A stretch of 64,000 nt of DNA from Nostoc sp. PCC 7107 (GTDB taxonomy: Bacteria > Cyanobacteriota > Cyanobacteriia > Cyanobacteriales > Nostocaceae), in NCBI RefSeq assembly GCF_000316625.1, contig NC_019676.1, positions 917,001 to 981,000 on the forward strand. Reading direction: 5' to 3'. Below, piece after piece: positions 52,971 through 60,652 of this stretch. A model generated the notes under the pieces. The model made no database searches, was not told the DNA's origin, and saw only the letters and a program-made list of their open reading frames with translations. The first letter of the stretch is position 1. The number at the start of each line of letters is the position of its first letter. The translations under genes were made by a program, and so were the position numbers.

Positions 52971-54905
52971 ATGTGTGGGATTGCAGGGATACTACTAGGG
53001 AGCAAGTCACAGGTTGATGCCAGTATTTTAAAATCTATCGGTCATTGTTTGAGCGATCGCGGCCCTGATGACTTTGGCTTCTTGGGTTGGTCAGAAACTA
53101 GATCTGTCTCTATTTCCCGCAATTCGCAAACGCTAGAAAATAGCCAACTTTACTTACTACACCGTCGCTTGTCTATTCTTGACTTGAGTGAAGCTGGCTG
53201 GCAACCAATGGGAACAGCCAACGGCAGATATTACATTGTTTTTAACGGGGAGATTTACAACTATCTAGAATTACAAACTCAGTTACAAACTTTAGGGCAT
53301 CAATTTCAATCTCATTCAGATACAGAAGTTTTACTGGCTGCATATACTGAATGGGGTGTCAATGCCTTGAGTAAGTTTGTAGGAATGTTTGCCTTTGCCA
53401 TCCTTGATACTTGGGAACGCACTCTATTTTTAGCCCGTGATTTTTTTGGCATTAAACCGCTTTATTATACTTACTGGCAAGATGGAATAGCTTTTGCTTC
53501 CGAAATTAAAGCCCTGCTGCAACTCCCTGGTATTAGCCGCAGTGTTAATCCGCTGCGAGTATATGACTATCTACAATCTGGATTAACAGACTATGGAAGT
53601 GAAACTCTGTTTGCTGATATTCAGCAACTACAACCGTCCCATTTTCTGAAAGTCTCTTTAGCAAATCCTCAAAAGCCACAAATTTCCCGTTACTGGCAAA
53701 TAGAGTTAAATCAGACTTTAGATATTACATTCCCCGAAGCTACAGAACACCTACGCCACCTATTTTTAGAAAGTGTTGGGCTACATTTACGTAGTGATGT
53801 ACCAGTAGGTGCAGCCCTATCAGGAGGGATAGATTCTTCGGCCATTGTTATGGCGATGCGACATTTACAAGGCAACAACTTACAACTGCATACATTTAGT
53901 TATATTGCTTCAGAACCTTCTTTGAGCGAAGCAAAATGGGTAGAGACAGTAGCACAGGCAGCTGCTGTCATAGAACATCAAGTCAAACCATCTCCTGAAG
54001 AACTAATAACAGACCTCGACAAACTGATTGAACTACAAGATGAGCCTTTTGGTAGCACTAGCATCTATGCTCAATATCGAGTGTTTCAATTGGCAAAAGC
54101 AGCCAATATCAAGGTGATGTTAGATGGACAAGGAGCAGATGAACTCTTGGGAGGCTACCGCGCCTATTTGGCGACACGGTTTGCTTCTTTACTACGTCAA
54201 GGACAATGGGGAAAAGCCAGCGAATTTTTACAAAAAGCCTTAAAGCTACCGGGAACTAGTCAACGAACTATCTTACTTCGTGCTGTCGGACTTCTCTTAC
54301 CACCTAGTTTGCAAGCACCAGCCAGACAGTTAGTTAAAAAAGATGTTTTCCCTAATTGGTTAAATTATCATTGGTTTACCAAACATGGTATTGAGCCTAA
54401 AGTTTATTACAGCAAACAAGCGCAAGAAATATTGCGGGCAGAACTTCATCAAGCTGTAGTCGAAAATAGCTTGCCGATGTTGTTGCGCTATGAAGACCGC
54501 AACTCTATGGCACACTCTATTGAAAGCCGAGTTCCTTTTCTTACACCAGCTATAGTAAATTTTGTTTTTTCTTTACCAGAAGAATTTATTATTGCCAATG
54601 ATGGTACTTCCAAAGCTATTTTTCGTGAAGCAATGCGGGGTATTGTTCCCGACATAATATTAAATCGTAAAGATAAAATCGGCTTTGCTACACCTGAACA
54701 AAGCTGGCTAAAAGTCTTAAGTCCGTGGGTAGAAAATGTGCTAAATAGTGAAATGGCAGCCCAAATTCCCGCTCTGAATGTACAACAGATGCAAACAGAT
54801 TTTCAAGCAGTTCTCGCAGGGAAATCAGCATTTGATTTTCGCATTTGGCGTTGGGTAAATTTAATCCGCTGGGCGGAAAATTTAGCTGTGACTTTTGAGC
54901 AATAA
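52971..54905 (+). CDS. Asparagine synthase (glutamine-hydrolysing) type amidotransferase, copy 2
   Basis: A second class II amidotransferase, 644 residues. Cys2 in MCGIAGILLG is the glutaminase nucleophile, with YNGEIYN-type block FNGEIYNYLELQ further on. The PP-loop is SGGIDS at 284-289, and DGQGADELLGGYRAY and RDKIGFATPEQSWL are present. It differs enough from copy 1 (about 17 kb upstream in the same locus) that each probably amidates a different residue or sugar. A housekeeping asparagine synthetase role cannot be excluded. Confidence 0.92.
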   Translation: MCGIAGILLGSKSQVDASILKSIGHCLSDRGPDDFGFLGWSETRSVSISRNSQTLENSQLYLLHRRLSILDLSEAGWQPMGTANGRYYIVFNGEIYNYLELQTQLQTLGHQFQSHSDTEVLLAAYTEWGVNALSKFVGMFAFAILDTWERTLFLARDFFGIKPLYYTYWQDGIAFASEIKALLQLPGISRSVNPLRVYDYLQSGLTDYGSETLFADIQQLQPSHFLKVSLANPQKPQISRYWQIELNQTLDITFPEATEHLRHLFLESVGLHLRSDVPVGAALSGGIDSSAIVMAMRHLQGNNLQLHTFSYIASEPSLSEAKWVETVAQAAAVIEHQVKPSPEELITDLDKLIELQDEPFGSTSIYAQYRVFQLAKAANIKVMLDGQGADELLGGYRAYLATRFASLLRQGQWGKASEFLQKALKLPGTSQRTILLRAVGLLLPPSLQAPARQLVKKDVFPNWLNYHWFTKHGIEPKVYYSKQAQEILRAELHQAVVENSLPMLLRYEDRNSMAHSIESRVPFLTPAIVNFVFSLPEEFIIANDGTSKAIFREAMRGIVPDIILNRKDKIGFATPEQSWLKVLSPWVENVLNSEMAAQIPALNVQQMQTDFQAVLAGKSAFDFRIWRWVNLIRWAENLAVTFEQ

Positions 54906-54953
54906 ATGACCAAATATACAAATATCGTACCAAACTGATCGCCACTGACTCTG

Positions 54954-56066
54954 GTGGAGTTCAGACGAAACATTTTTTATTTATTAACCAACGTGCATAA
55001 TCGTTTACTTATTAATCTGTCATTTCTGTTAAATCGCCCCACCGGAACTACAACATACGCCCTCAATTTACTGCCTTACTTACAAAAACTGCACCCAATA
55101 CTGTTAGTTGCAGAAAATATTACTGGTTATGAATGCCATGCAGTTCCCCGTGGACAAACCGCAGAACAAGGTGCAAAAGGCCATCTCCACCGCCTATTAT
55201 GGACACAATTTCAATTGCCAAGAATTTATCAGCAGTTGAAATCCCAAGTTCTGTTTTGTCCTTTACCGGAAGCGCCTTTATCTGTCGAATGCAGTTCTGT
55301 TGTGATGTTTCATGACTTGATACCCTTGCGCTTTCCTAAACGCTTTTCACCGGTAACGCTCTATCAGCGCTACTACGTTCCTCAAGTGCTTAGGCAAGCA
55401 AAACACATTGTTTGTAATTCTCAGGCTACGGCTGACGATATTGTTGATTTTTACAGAATTCCAGCTAGTAAAATTACCCCTATTCCCCTAGCGCACGATC
55501 GCACTCATTTTCGCTATCTCAATTTACCAACCCGCAACTACTTTCTCTACATCGGTAGACAAGACCCTTATAAAAATTTACAACGCCTCATCAGTGCCTT
55601 TGCTGCACTCCCCAACAATAGTGATTATGAACTATGGTTAGCTGGCCCCACCGATGCACGTTACACGCCAGTTTTACAGGTGCAAGTTGAAGAATTGGGG
55701 ATAACTCATCAAGTAAAGTTTCTCAACTATATTGATTATCAAGAATTACCAATAACTATTAATCAAGCGATCGCACTTGTGTTTCCCAGTCTTTGGGAAG
55801 GCTTTGGTTTCCCTGTTTTAGAAGCAATGGCCTGTGGTACACCAGTCATCACCTCTAACCTTTCTTCTCTACCGGAAGTCGCAGGAGATGCAGCAATTCT
55901 CGTTAATCCCTACAACACGGCAGAAATTACCGAGGCGATGCAGTTGATTGCTACAGATGCTCAATTGCGATCGCATCTGTCTACTCAAGGTATGGCCAGA
56001 GCTAATTTATTTAGTTGGGAAAAAACTGGTAAAGCAACAGTTGAAGTTTTATCACGCTATCTCTAA
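54954..56066 (+). CDS. Glycosyltransferase family 4 protein
   Basis: A 370-residue retaining GT-B enzyme with the standard motif: [27 protein letters not shown], with both Glu residues of EX7E. N-terminal [14 protein letters not shown] forms the acceptor loop, and [15 protein letters not shown] starts the donor domain. The GTG at 54954 gives this length; homologues suggest a start nearer the GTG at 54993 ([13 protein letters not shown]). It is the last gene of the locus and differs from the altered EX7E group. A mannosyl- or similar transferase is likely. Confidence 0.9.
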   Translation: MEFRRNIFYLLTNVHNRLLINLSFLLNRPTGTTTYALNLLPYLQKLHPILLVAENITGYECHAVPRGQTAEQGAKGHLHRLLWTQFQLPRIYQQLKSQVLFCPLPEAPLSVECSSVVMFHDLIPLRFPKRFSPVTLYQRYYVPQVLRQAKHIVCNSQATADDIVDFYRIPASKITPIPLAHDRTHFRYLNLPTRNYFLYIGRQDPYKNLQRLISAFAALPNNSDYELWLAGPTDARYTPVLQVQVEELGITHQVKFLNYIDYQELPITINQAIALVFPSLWEGFGFPVLEAMACGTPVITSNLSSLPEVAGDAAILVNPYNTAEITEAMQLIATDAQLRSHLSTQGMARANLFSWEKTGKATVEVLSRYL

Positions 56067-56102
56067 AAATTATGCCGTGGGGAATAGGTAATAGTACTAT
56101 AA

Positions 56103-56315
56103 TTATTCTTGGACAATTTCTACCAATTCCTCAATCATCACATCAAAAGTCCTGGCTAACTTCTGAATCGCGGTAAAATCTACAGTTGCTAATCCAGGCG
56201 ATCGCGCGTAAGTCCTGAGAGTGCTGTAAACTACACCAGAACGGTCAGATACTTCTTTCAATGTCCAGCCTTTCTCCGCAGCAAACTCTCTAATCTTCAG
56301 CCGAATCATTCCCAT
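56103..56315 (-). CDS. XRE-type helix-turn-helix regulator, small
   Basis: A 70-residue protein that is essentially one lambda-repressor-like HTH domain: LKIREFAAEKGWTLKEVSDRSGVVYSTLRTYAR, then LARTFDVMIEELVEI. It binds DNA, probably as a dimer; the target is unknown. It lies at the end of the polysaccharide locus, convergent with it. An inverted repeat on its upstream side could be its own operator. Confidence 0.85.
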   Translation of the reverse strand: MGMIRLKIREFAAEKGWTLKEVSDRSGVVYSTLRTYARSPGLATVDFTAIQKLARTFDVMIEELVEIVQE

Positions 56316-56369
56316 AATTTACTTGACAACTGACTGATATAAGTCTTTTAATAATTATACTACATAAAA

Positions 56370-56406
56370 AGATCGCCCTCCGGCCTACAAAACTGAAAGG
56401 CGATCT
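56370..56406. promoter_or_regulatory. 8-bp inverted repeat in divergent region
   Basis: AGATCGCC at 56370-56377 and GGCGATCT at 56399-56406 form a perfect dyad with a 21-base spacer, between the HTH regulator and a divergent gene of unknown function. It could be the regulator's binding site or a leader hairpin of the + strand gene. Confidence 0.4.
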
Positions 56407-56473
56407 CATTGTTTACAAAAAGCATCCCGTAAACACCGATAGGGTAAATTCTACCGAAGTTACAGGTATTTTC

Positions 56474-56959
56474 ATGGTATCATCACTCAAGCCACGAGAG
56501 CTTGTCATCCGTGCATCGAAAATTGTTCATAAATCATCATTTCTTAACTCACTTACGCGATTTGTGACTGAAGAAGCAATTTGTTTGATGTTTCGTATTG
56601 GCTTTAGTGATATATATACAATCGAATGCTGGCGCTACATGGTTTATGTCCACGCCAAAGGTATTAGCAGATTTGTCAGTTATGCAGATTTTCCGCCAAT
56701 TTTGGGAGTAGAGCCACCTACACCTGCTGAGTTTGTCAAATGGCGCAGACGGTGGCGCAAACAACATGAATATGCTCACAGAAAGCAAGCACCGGAGTGG
56801 TGGGCAGAATTTTTTATGAATGAATTTTGGCAAGCTCTTTCTGAAGCTATGCTGCGAAGTTGGGGTGAATTAATTGCTTTAATTAAATTTGCTTTCCCCG
56901 AAGAAACTTTGCAGGAACTGAGAAAGAGCTATCGCTTAGAAAAATCGTTGCTACATTAG
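56474..56959 (+). CDS. Hypothetical protein
   Basis: I do not recognise this 161-residue protein. It is aromatic and basic: FSDIYTIECWRYMVYVHAKG, then VKWRRRWRKQHEYAHR, and a helical C-terminal part EFFMNEFWQALSEAMLRSWGELIALIKFAF. No membrane segment or catalytic motif is obvious. The start ATG at 56474 is preceded by an inverted repeat 70 bases upstream. Similar proteins may be cyanobacteria-specific, but that is an impression only. Confidence 0.65.
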   Translation: MVSSLKPRELVIRASKIVHKSSFLNSLTRFVTEEAICLMFRIGFSDIYTIECWRYMVYVHAKGISRFVSYADFPPILGVEPPTPAEFVKWRRRWRKQHEYAHRKQAPEWWAEFFMNEFWQALSEAMLRSWGELIALIKFAFPEETLQELRKSYRLEKSLLH

Positions 56960-57004
56960 TTATCTGTTGCAACTTGCTTAAGAATCAGCACTTTAACGTA
57001 GCAG

Positions 57005-57907
57005 CTATTCAGCTGACTTATTAGCTGCACGATGAGCGCGTGCTTCAGCAGAAGCCATCACTTCATCCATATTTTCTAGCACTTCGCCAGGGAAGTTTTC
57101 TAAAATTCTGGTAGAAATTGCGACTCTACCTTTACCTTCATCCAAGTCAATAATTACAGCTTTAATGGTTTGGCCGACTTGGAAGACTTTTTCGAGAGAT
57201 TCGATAAATTTTTGGCTGACTTGCTTAATATGCAGCAAGGCACTCATCCCATTTAAATCGACAAATACCCCAAATGGTTTAATGCCAGTTATTTTACCTT
57301 CAACTAGCTGACCAATTTCTAACAAACTGAAGTTACTAGAACGAGTTGCTAAACGTTGAGAAAGTACGAGTTTTTTGCTGTTGCGGTCTACTTCCAAAAA
57401 ACCAGCGGTTAAAGTGTGACCTTTAAGTGCTTCTAAGTTATCACGTTCAGCTAAATGCGATCGCGGAATAAACCCCCGCAAAGATTGAAAATCTACAGTG
57501 ACACCACCTTTATTCACACCTGTTACCCGGACTTGGATTGTCTGGGAATTCTCCTGCATTTGTACCAATTTTTCCCAGATATGCTGAATTTCTAACTGCC
57601 GTCGAGAAAGAGTTACTTGACCTTCTGCATCCTGTTCTCGGATAATCAAAAACTCTAATTCTTCTTGCAACGGCAGCACCTCCGATAAATCGGTTACTGC
57701 TCTCAAAGAAGCCTCATCGCGGGGAATATACGCAGATGCCTTGCCACCAATATCGACGTACGCGCCATCGGGGTCAAGTTGGAACACTTTACCGTGAACC
57801 ACCTGGCCTTTTTGAAACTGGTAGTCGTGTTTTTCGAGTGCTTGGGCAAAATCGTCCATTGTAAAAGACGAATTGGCTTTTTGAGATAGATTCGATTCGG
57901 AATTCAT
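57005..57907 (-). CDS. 30S ribosomal protein S1 homologue
   Basis: A 300-residue protein with three S1 RNA-binding domains, roughly residues 36-105, 122-185 and 205-275. They begin GQVVHGKVFQLDPDGAYVDIGGKASAYIPRDE, then TIQVRVTGVNKGGVTVDFQSLRGFIPRSHL, and then GQLVEGKITGIKPFGVFVDLNGMSALLHI. The short three-domain form is usual in cyanobacteria, which often have two S1 paralogues; I cannot say which one this is. It binds mRNA at the 30S subunit during initiation. The C-terminal tail is charged and helical. Confidence 0.92.
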   Translation of the reverse strand: MNSESNLSQKANSSFTMDDFAQALEKHDYQFQKGQVVHGKVFQLDPDGAYVDIGGKASAYIPRDEASLRAVTDLSEVLPLQEELEFLIIREQDAEGQVTLSRRQLEIQHIWEKLVQMQENSQTIQVRVTGVNKGGVTVDFQSLRGFIPRSHLAERDNLEALKGHTLTAGFLEVDRNSKKLVLSQRLATRSSNFSLLEIGQLVEGKITGIKPFGVFVDLNGMSALLHIKQVSQKFIESLEKVFQVGQTIKAVIIDLDEGKGRVAISTRILENFPGEVLENMDEVMASAEARAHRAANKSAE

Positions 57908-57957
57908 GACTAATGAAAATAAATTGTTATTTAACTAACACCACTGGATTTTTTAGA

Positions 57958-58011
57958 TAGTCCTGGGTCATTGGTCATCGGGTATTACTAATGACCAATG
58001 ACCCAGGACTA
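57958..58011. repeat. Perfect 21-bp inverted repeat
   Basis: The arms, TAGTCCTGGGTCATTGGTCA plus T at 57958-57978 and their exact complement at 57991-58011, enclose a 12-base loop. The hairpin starts 9 bases after the dienelactone hydrolase stop (minus strand) and lies upstream of the S1 gene. There is no U-run on the minus strand, but the stem is strong enough to affect transcript ends. The ttggtca heptamer inside recalls other Nostoc repeats. Confidence 0.85.
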
Positions 58012-58019
58012 ATCAGGTT

Positions 58020-58763
58020 TCAGTTCAATTGACTAAACAATTGTTTTACCTGAATCCAAGCATCCGCAGCAGCCTTTGGATTATAGCTGGCACGACGATC
58101 GCAAAAAAATCCGTGGTCAGCTCCATCGTAGCGGAAGACACGATGAGGAATTTTGTATTTTTCTAACTCTGCTGCAATTTCCTCTGTTTGTGCTGCGGGA
58201 ATACTTGCATCTTCCATCCCAAAAAAGGCGTAAATTGTGCCGGGAATTTGGGGAGTAAGCGTTAAAGTAGCAGCACCTCCGCCGGGTGTGTTGCTCGTAA
58301 TTCTAGCACCGTAGAAAGATGCGGTAACTTTGATATCTGGTAAAGTGGCAGCAAGATAAGCGACATGACCGCCAAAACAGAAGCCAATACAACCAATGGC
58401 ATTGGGTTTGACTTGGGGTAGAGCTTTGAGATAATCAATGGCTGATTGAATATCGTTGAGTAATTCTGGTGCTGTAGTTTGCTCCCAAGCGTATTTTCTG
58501 CCAACCTCAATATCTGCTGGAGTGTAACCAGTTGCAAAACCAGGAGAAAAGCGATCAAATAGTGCCGGTGCGATCGCTACATACCCTAGCTTGGCAATTC
58601 GCTCTGTTACATCTCGAATATGGCTATTAACACCAAAAATTTCCTGTAAGACTACAATTCCTGGATAAGTACCGGGTTCTTCTGGTTGTGCTAAATAAGC
58701 CGATATTTGCAGATTATTTTGTAAAAGCTTAACCCATGAGGTGCCTATTGCTAGTTCTGTCAT
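58020..58763 (-). CDS. Dienelactone hydrolase family protein
   Basis: An alpha/beta hydrolase of 247 residues with a cysteine nucleophile. The nucleophile elbow is GFCFGGH with Cys129; Glu41 in VVLQEIFGVNSHIRD is the conserved acid near the active site. The catalytic Asp and His lie in the C-terminal DGADHGFFCDRRASYN. In the family the reaction is opening of dienelactones or related esters; its cyanobacterial substrate is unknown. It is upstream of the S1 homologue on the same strand, separated by the perfect inverted repeat. Confidence 0.94.
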   Translation of the reverse strand: MTELAIGTSWVKLLQNNLQISAYLAQPEEPGTYPGIVVLQEIFGVNSHIRDVTERIAKLGYVAIAPALFDRFSPGFATGYTPADIEVGRKYAWEQTTAPELLNDIQSAIDYLKALPQVKPNAIGCIGFCFGGHVAYLAATLPDIKVTASFYGARITSNTPGGGAATLTLTPQIPGTIYAFFGMEDASIPAAQTEEIAAELEKYKIPHRVFRYDGADHGFFCDRRASYNPKAAADAWIQVKQLFSQLN

Positions 58764-58855
58764 AGTTATTTCTACTAATGCTCCTCAGTGATTTGATCTA
58801 ACTATGCCAGTATGTTTAGGCTATTCCTCGCAATTAATCAACTACTAAAGTAAAT

Positions 58856-58868
58856 AGGACTTCCGCAA
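58856..58868 (+). repeat. Solo copy of the MITE terminal repeat
   Basis: AGGACTTCCGCAA differs at one position from the 13-bp terminal repeat of the element at 24571-24698. No matching second end was found within a few hundred bases. It stands 65 bases before the Uma2 remnant at 58933 and may be a decayed or truncated element. Confidence 0.5.
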
Positions 58869-58932
58869 AAAAACAGAAAATTAAGGTTTTAGAGCAGGGT
58901 GTAGGTATTCAAAACCCATACACCCAACTGAA

Positions 58933-59004
58933 CAAACACAACAACGTAGCGATCGCCTAGCGGCAAAACTGCGAGAATTAAATATTGATCCAGATGCTAT
59001 TTAG
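58933..59004 (+). pseudogene. Uma2-family gene remnant (C-terminal fragment)
   Basis: The last 23 codons before a stop at 59002-59004 read QTQQRSDRLAAKLRELNIDP-DAI, the characteristic C-terminal ending (RLAxxLRExxIDPD) of Uma2-family proteins. The same ending type is seen in the pseudogene at 27403. No start or nuclease core is present. The fragment may have been cut off by the insertion whose end survives at 58856. Confidence 0.55.
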
Positions 59005-59007
59005 CAA

Positions 59008-59226
59008 CTACTCATCTTCCGGTAGTACCCATTTTGGCGGTTCCATCATTTTTTTCCGCCTACGTTCTTCAGCCATTGCCAGCATTTCGTCCAAAGAAGT
59101 CTCTTGGATGAATTGTGATGCGGCTTCTCTAAACTCGATATTGGGACATTTATCCCCTAAAATGCAACCTCTAACGCAGGCTTCCGCACAGTTAATTTTC
59201 GGCTCCACAGTCAATTCCTCTCTCAT
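59008..59226 (-). CDS. Small conserved cyanobacterial protein
   Basis: A 72-residue protein with four cysteines in the N-terminal half (INCAEACVRGCILGDKCPN), spaced as for metal or disulfide binding, followed by a helical charged segment (ETSLDEMLAMAEERRRKKM) and an acidic end. I know similar small proteins as cyanobacterial hypotheticals. No function is established. It starts about 1.1 kb from the next gene on its upstream side, with a MITE-like element between. Confidence 0.75.
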   Translation of the reverse strand: MREELTVEPKINCAEACVRGCILGDKCPNIEFREAASQFIQETSLDEMLAMAEERRRKKMMEPPKWVLPEDE

Positions 59227-59312
59227 TAGGGTGTTTTCCTACCCACAAGATAAATTTTACCTGCTTAGTTGAAAAGTTTTGAGTGCTGAGTTACCGAAGT
59301 TGAGAACATGAG

Positions 59313-59464
59313 ACTATAGCAATCCTAAATGAGTCGTGAAAAACATAGATATGGAAACGAACCACCAATAACGCCTTCGCGTAGCGTCTCGTAGAGAAGG
59401 ACGCAAAGGTAAGAAAGAAGGAAAAGATATAAAAAATTTACAAATGATTTAGGACTGCTATAGT
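59313..59464. mobile_element. MITE-like element of 152 bp
   Basis: Terminal inverted repeats of 18 bp with one mismatch, ACTATAGCAATCCTAAAT at 59313-59330 and ATTTAGGACTGCTATAGT at 59447-59464. The interior is non-coding and contains a second, nested inverted repeat near 59372-59400 (CCTTC..GAAGG around cgtagcgtctcgtagaga), a motif I associate with dispersed Nostoc repeats. No transposase frame is present. No clear target duplication is visible. Confidence 0.8.
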
Positions 59465-59577
59465 ACAACAAGGCAAAAGTCAAAAGAAAGAATAGTGATA
59501 CCACAAGGTTTTTAGCAATTCCAGATGGTCTGTTGATTTAGTCCGACTTGTACTAGGGAGTTGCAATCTCGAAAAAT

Positions 59578-59624
59578 AAAAGGTAAAAGGGTGAACTTTG
59601 GTTTTTGTCATCCTTTTACCTTTT
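59578..59624 (-). terminator. Terminator of the def operon
   Basis: A perfect 13-bp stem, AAAAGGTAAAAGG at 59578-59590 with CCTTTTACCTTTT at 59612-59624, and a 21-base loop. Read on the minus strand it follows the small membrane protein stop by 14 bases and is followed by TTTTATTTTTC, as an intrinsic terminator requires. Confidence 0.8.
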
Positions 59625-59638
59625 TATATACCTGATGC

Positions 59639-59842
59639 TTATTTAATGTTAGCCCTTGCGTCCCTCACTGCGGCAATAAAAAATAATCCTGTCAGAGGAA
59701 TACTTAATCCTAAGATAATTGCAGTGGTTTGGAAGCCTAAATCTGGTTGTCCATAACTGAGTTCAAACACCGAACCAACAGCAGCGATCGCTGTTATGCA
59801 AGACGCACCGAGAAACAAACCGCTTTTTGGAGTTAAATACAC
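59639..59842 (-). CDS. Small membrane protein
   Basis: A 67-residue protein with two membrane segments (about residues 8-27 and 37-57), ending VRDARANIK. Similar small proteins are found in cyanobacteria without a known role. The start ATG lies 10 bases after the stop of def on the same strand, so the two are probably co-transcribed and end at the terminator at 59578-59624. Confidence 0.72.
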   Translation of the reverse strand: MYLTPKSGLFLGASCITAIAAVGSVFELSYGQPDLGFQTTAIILGLSIPLTGLFFIAAVRDARANIK

Positions 59843-59852
59843 TACTAGCCCC

Positions 59853-60416
59853 CTATGCTAATGGTTTCACCGCTTGATACGAGAAGCCATTTTTAGATAA
59901 CTCCTGTGCCAAAGTCAAGGAATTCTCTACACGGTCAACAAATACTACACCGTTCAGATGATCCATCTCGTGTTGAATGCAGCGTCCGAGTAAATCTGTC
60001 CCTTTTAATGTCTGGGGACGACCATATTCATCTTTGTAAGCAACTTCTACAACTTCAGGACGCTTCACATCCAGATAAACATTAGGAATGCTCAAACATC
60101 CTTCTTGAGCAACACAGATTTCTTGGCTTACCTGTTTAATTGTGGGATTAATTAATACTAGTGGTGGATTGTCTGGGTTATCTGGTTCGCAATCAATGAC
60201 AATAAGTTGTTTATGAATTCCTACCTGGGGCGCAGCCAAACCAATGCCATCACTGCTGTACATAGTTTGCAACATTTCGCGTACCAGTTGCCGCAGTTCA
60301 TCATCAATTTTTGTAATGCGTTTGGCTGGTTGACGCAATGCGCGATCGCCCAAATAGTGCAGCTTCAAAGGCGGATTTTTTAACTTTTTTTTCTCAACAG
60401 CAATTTCAGAGGGCAT
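59853..60416 (-). CDS. def: Peptide deformylase
   Basis: A metal-dependent hydrolase that removes the formyl group from nascent proteins. The 187-residue sequence shows all three motifs: GIGLAAPQ at 57-64, EGCLSIP at 105-111 and QHEMDH at 148-153. Cys107 and the two His residues of HEMDH ligate the metal, and Glu150 is catalytic. An N-terminal extension of about 15 basic residues precedes the usual start region. It is the first gene of a two-gene unit with the small membrane protein. Confidence 0.97.
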   Translation of the reverse strand: MPSEIAVEKKKLKNPPLKLHYLGDRALRQPAKRITKIDDELRQLVREMLQTMYSSDGIGLAAPQVGIHKQLIVIDCEPDNPDNPPLVLINPTIKQVSQEICVAQEGCLSIPNVYLDVKRPEVVEVAYKDEYGRPQTLKGTDLLGRCIQHEMDHLNGVVFVDRVENSLTLAQELSKNGFSYQAVKPLA

Positions 60417-60652
60417 GATTATTTCAATGGCTCAATTGTGCAAATTCCTACTATCTCAATTCTACCAATCTCAGTTAGACCTCATAATTTTTACTCTAAA
60501 ACACACTCCTGAATTACTTAGCGTACCGCTGCGCCTACCTCAGCGTAACCTCGCGTTAAAAAAACTCCATAACGGCTGGGCGAACTTATAGCTCATTGCT
60601 TAAAGAAAGTTGTACATTGCCATCAAGAGCAACTCACAACTAAAAACTAGAT

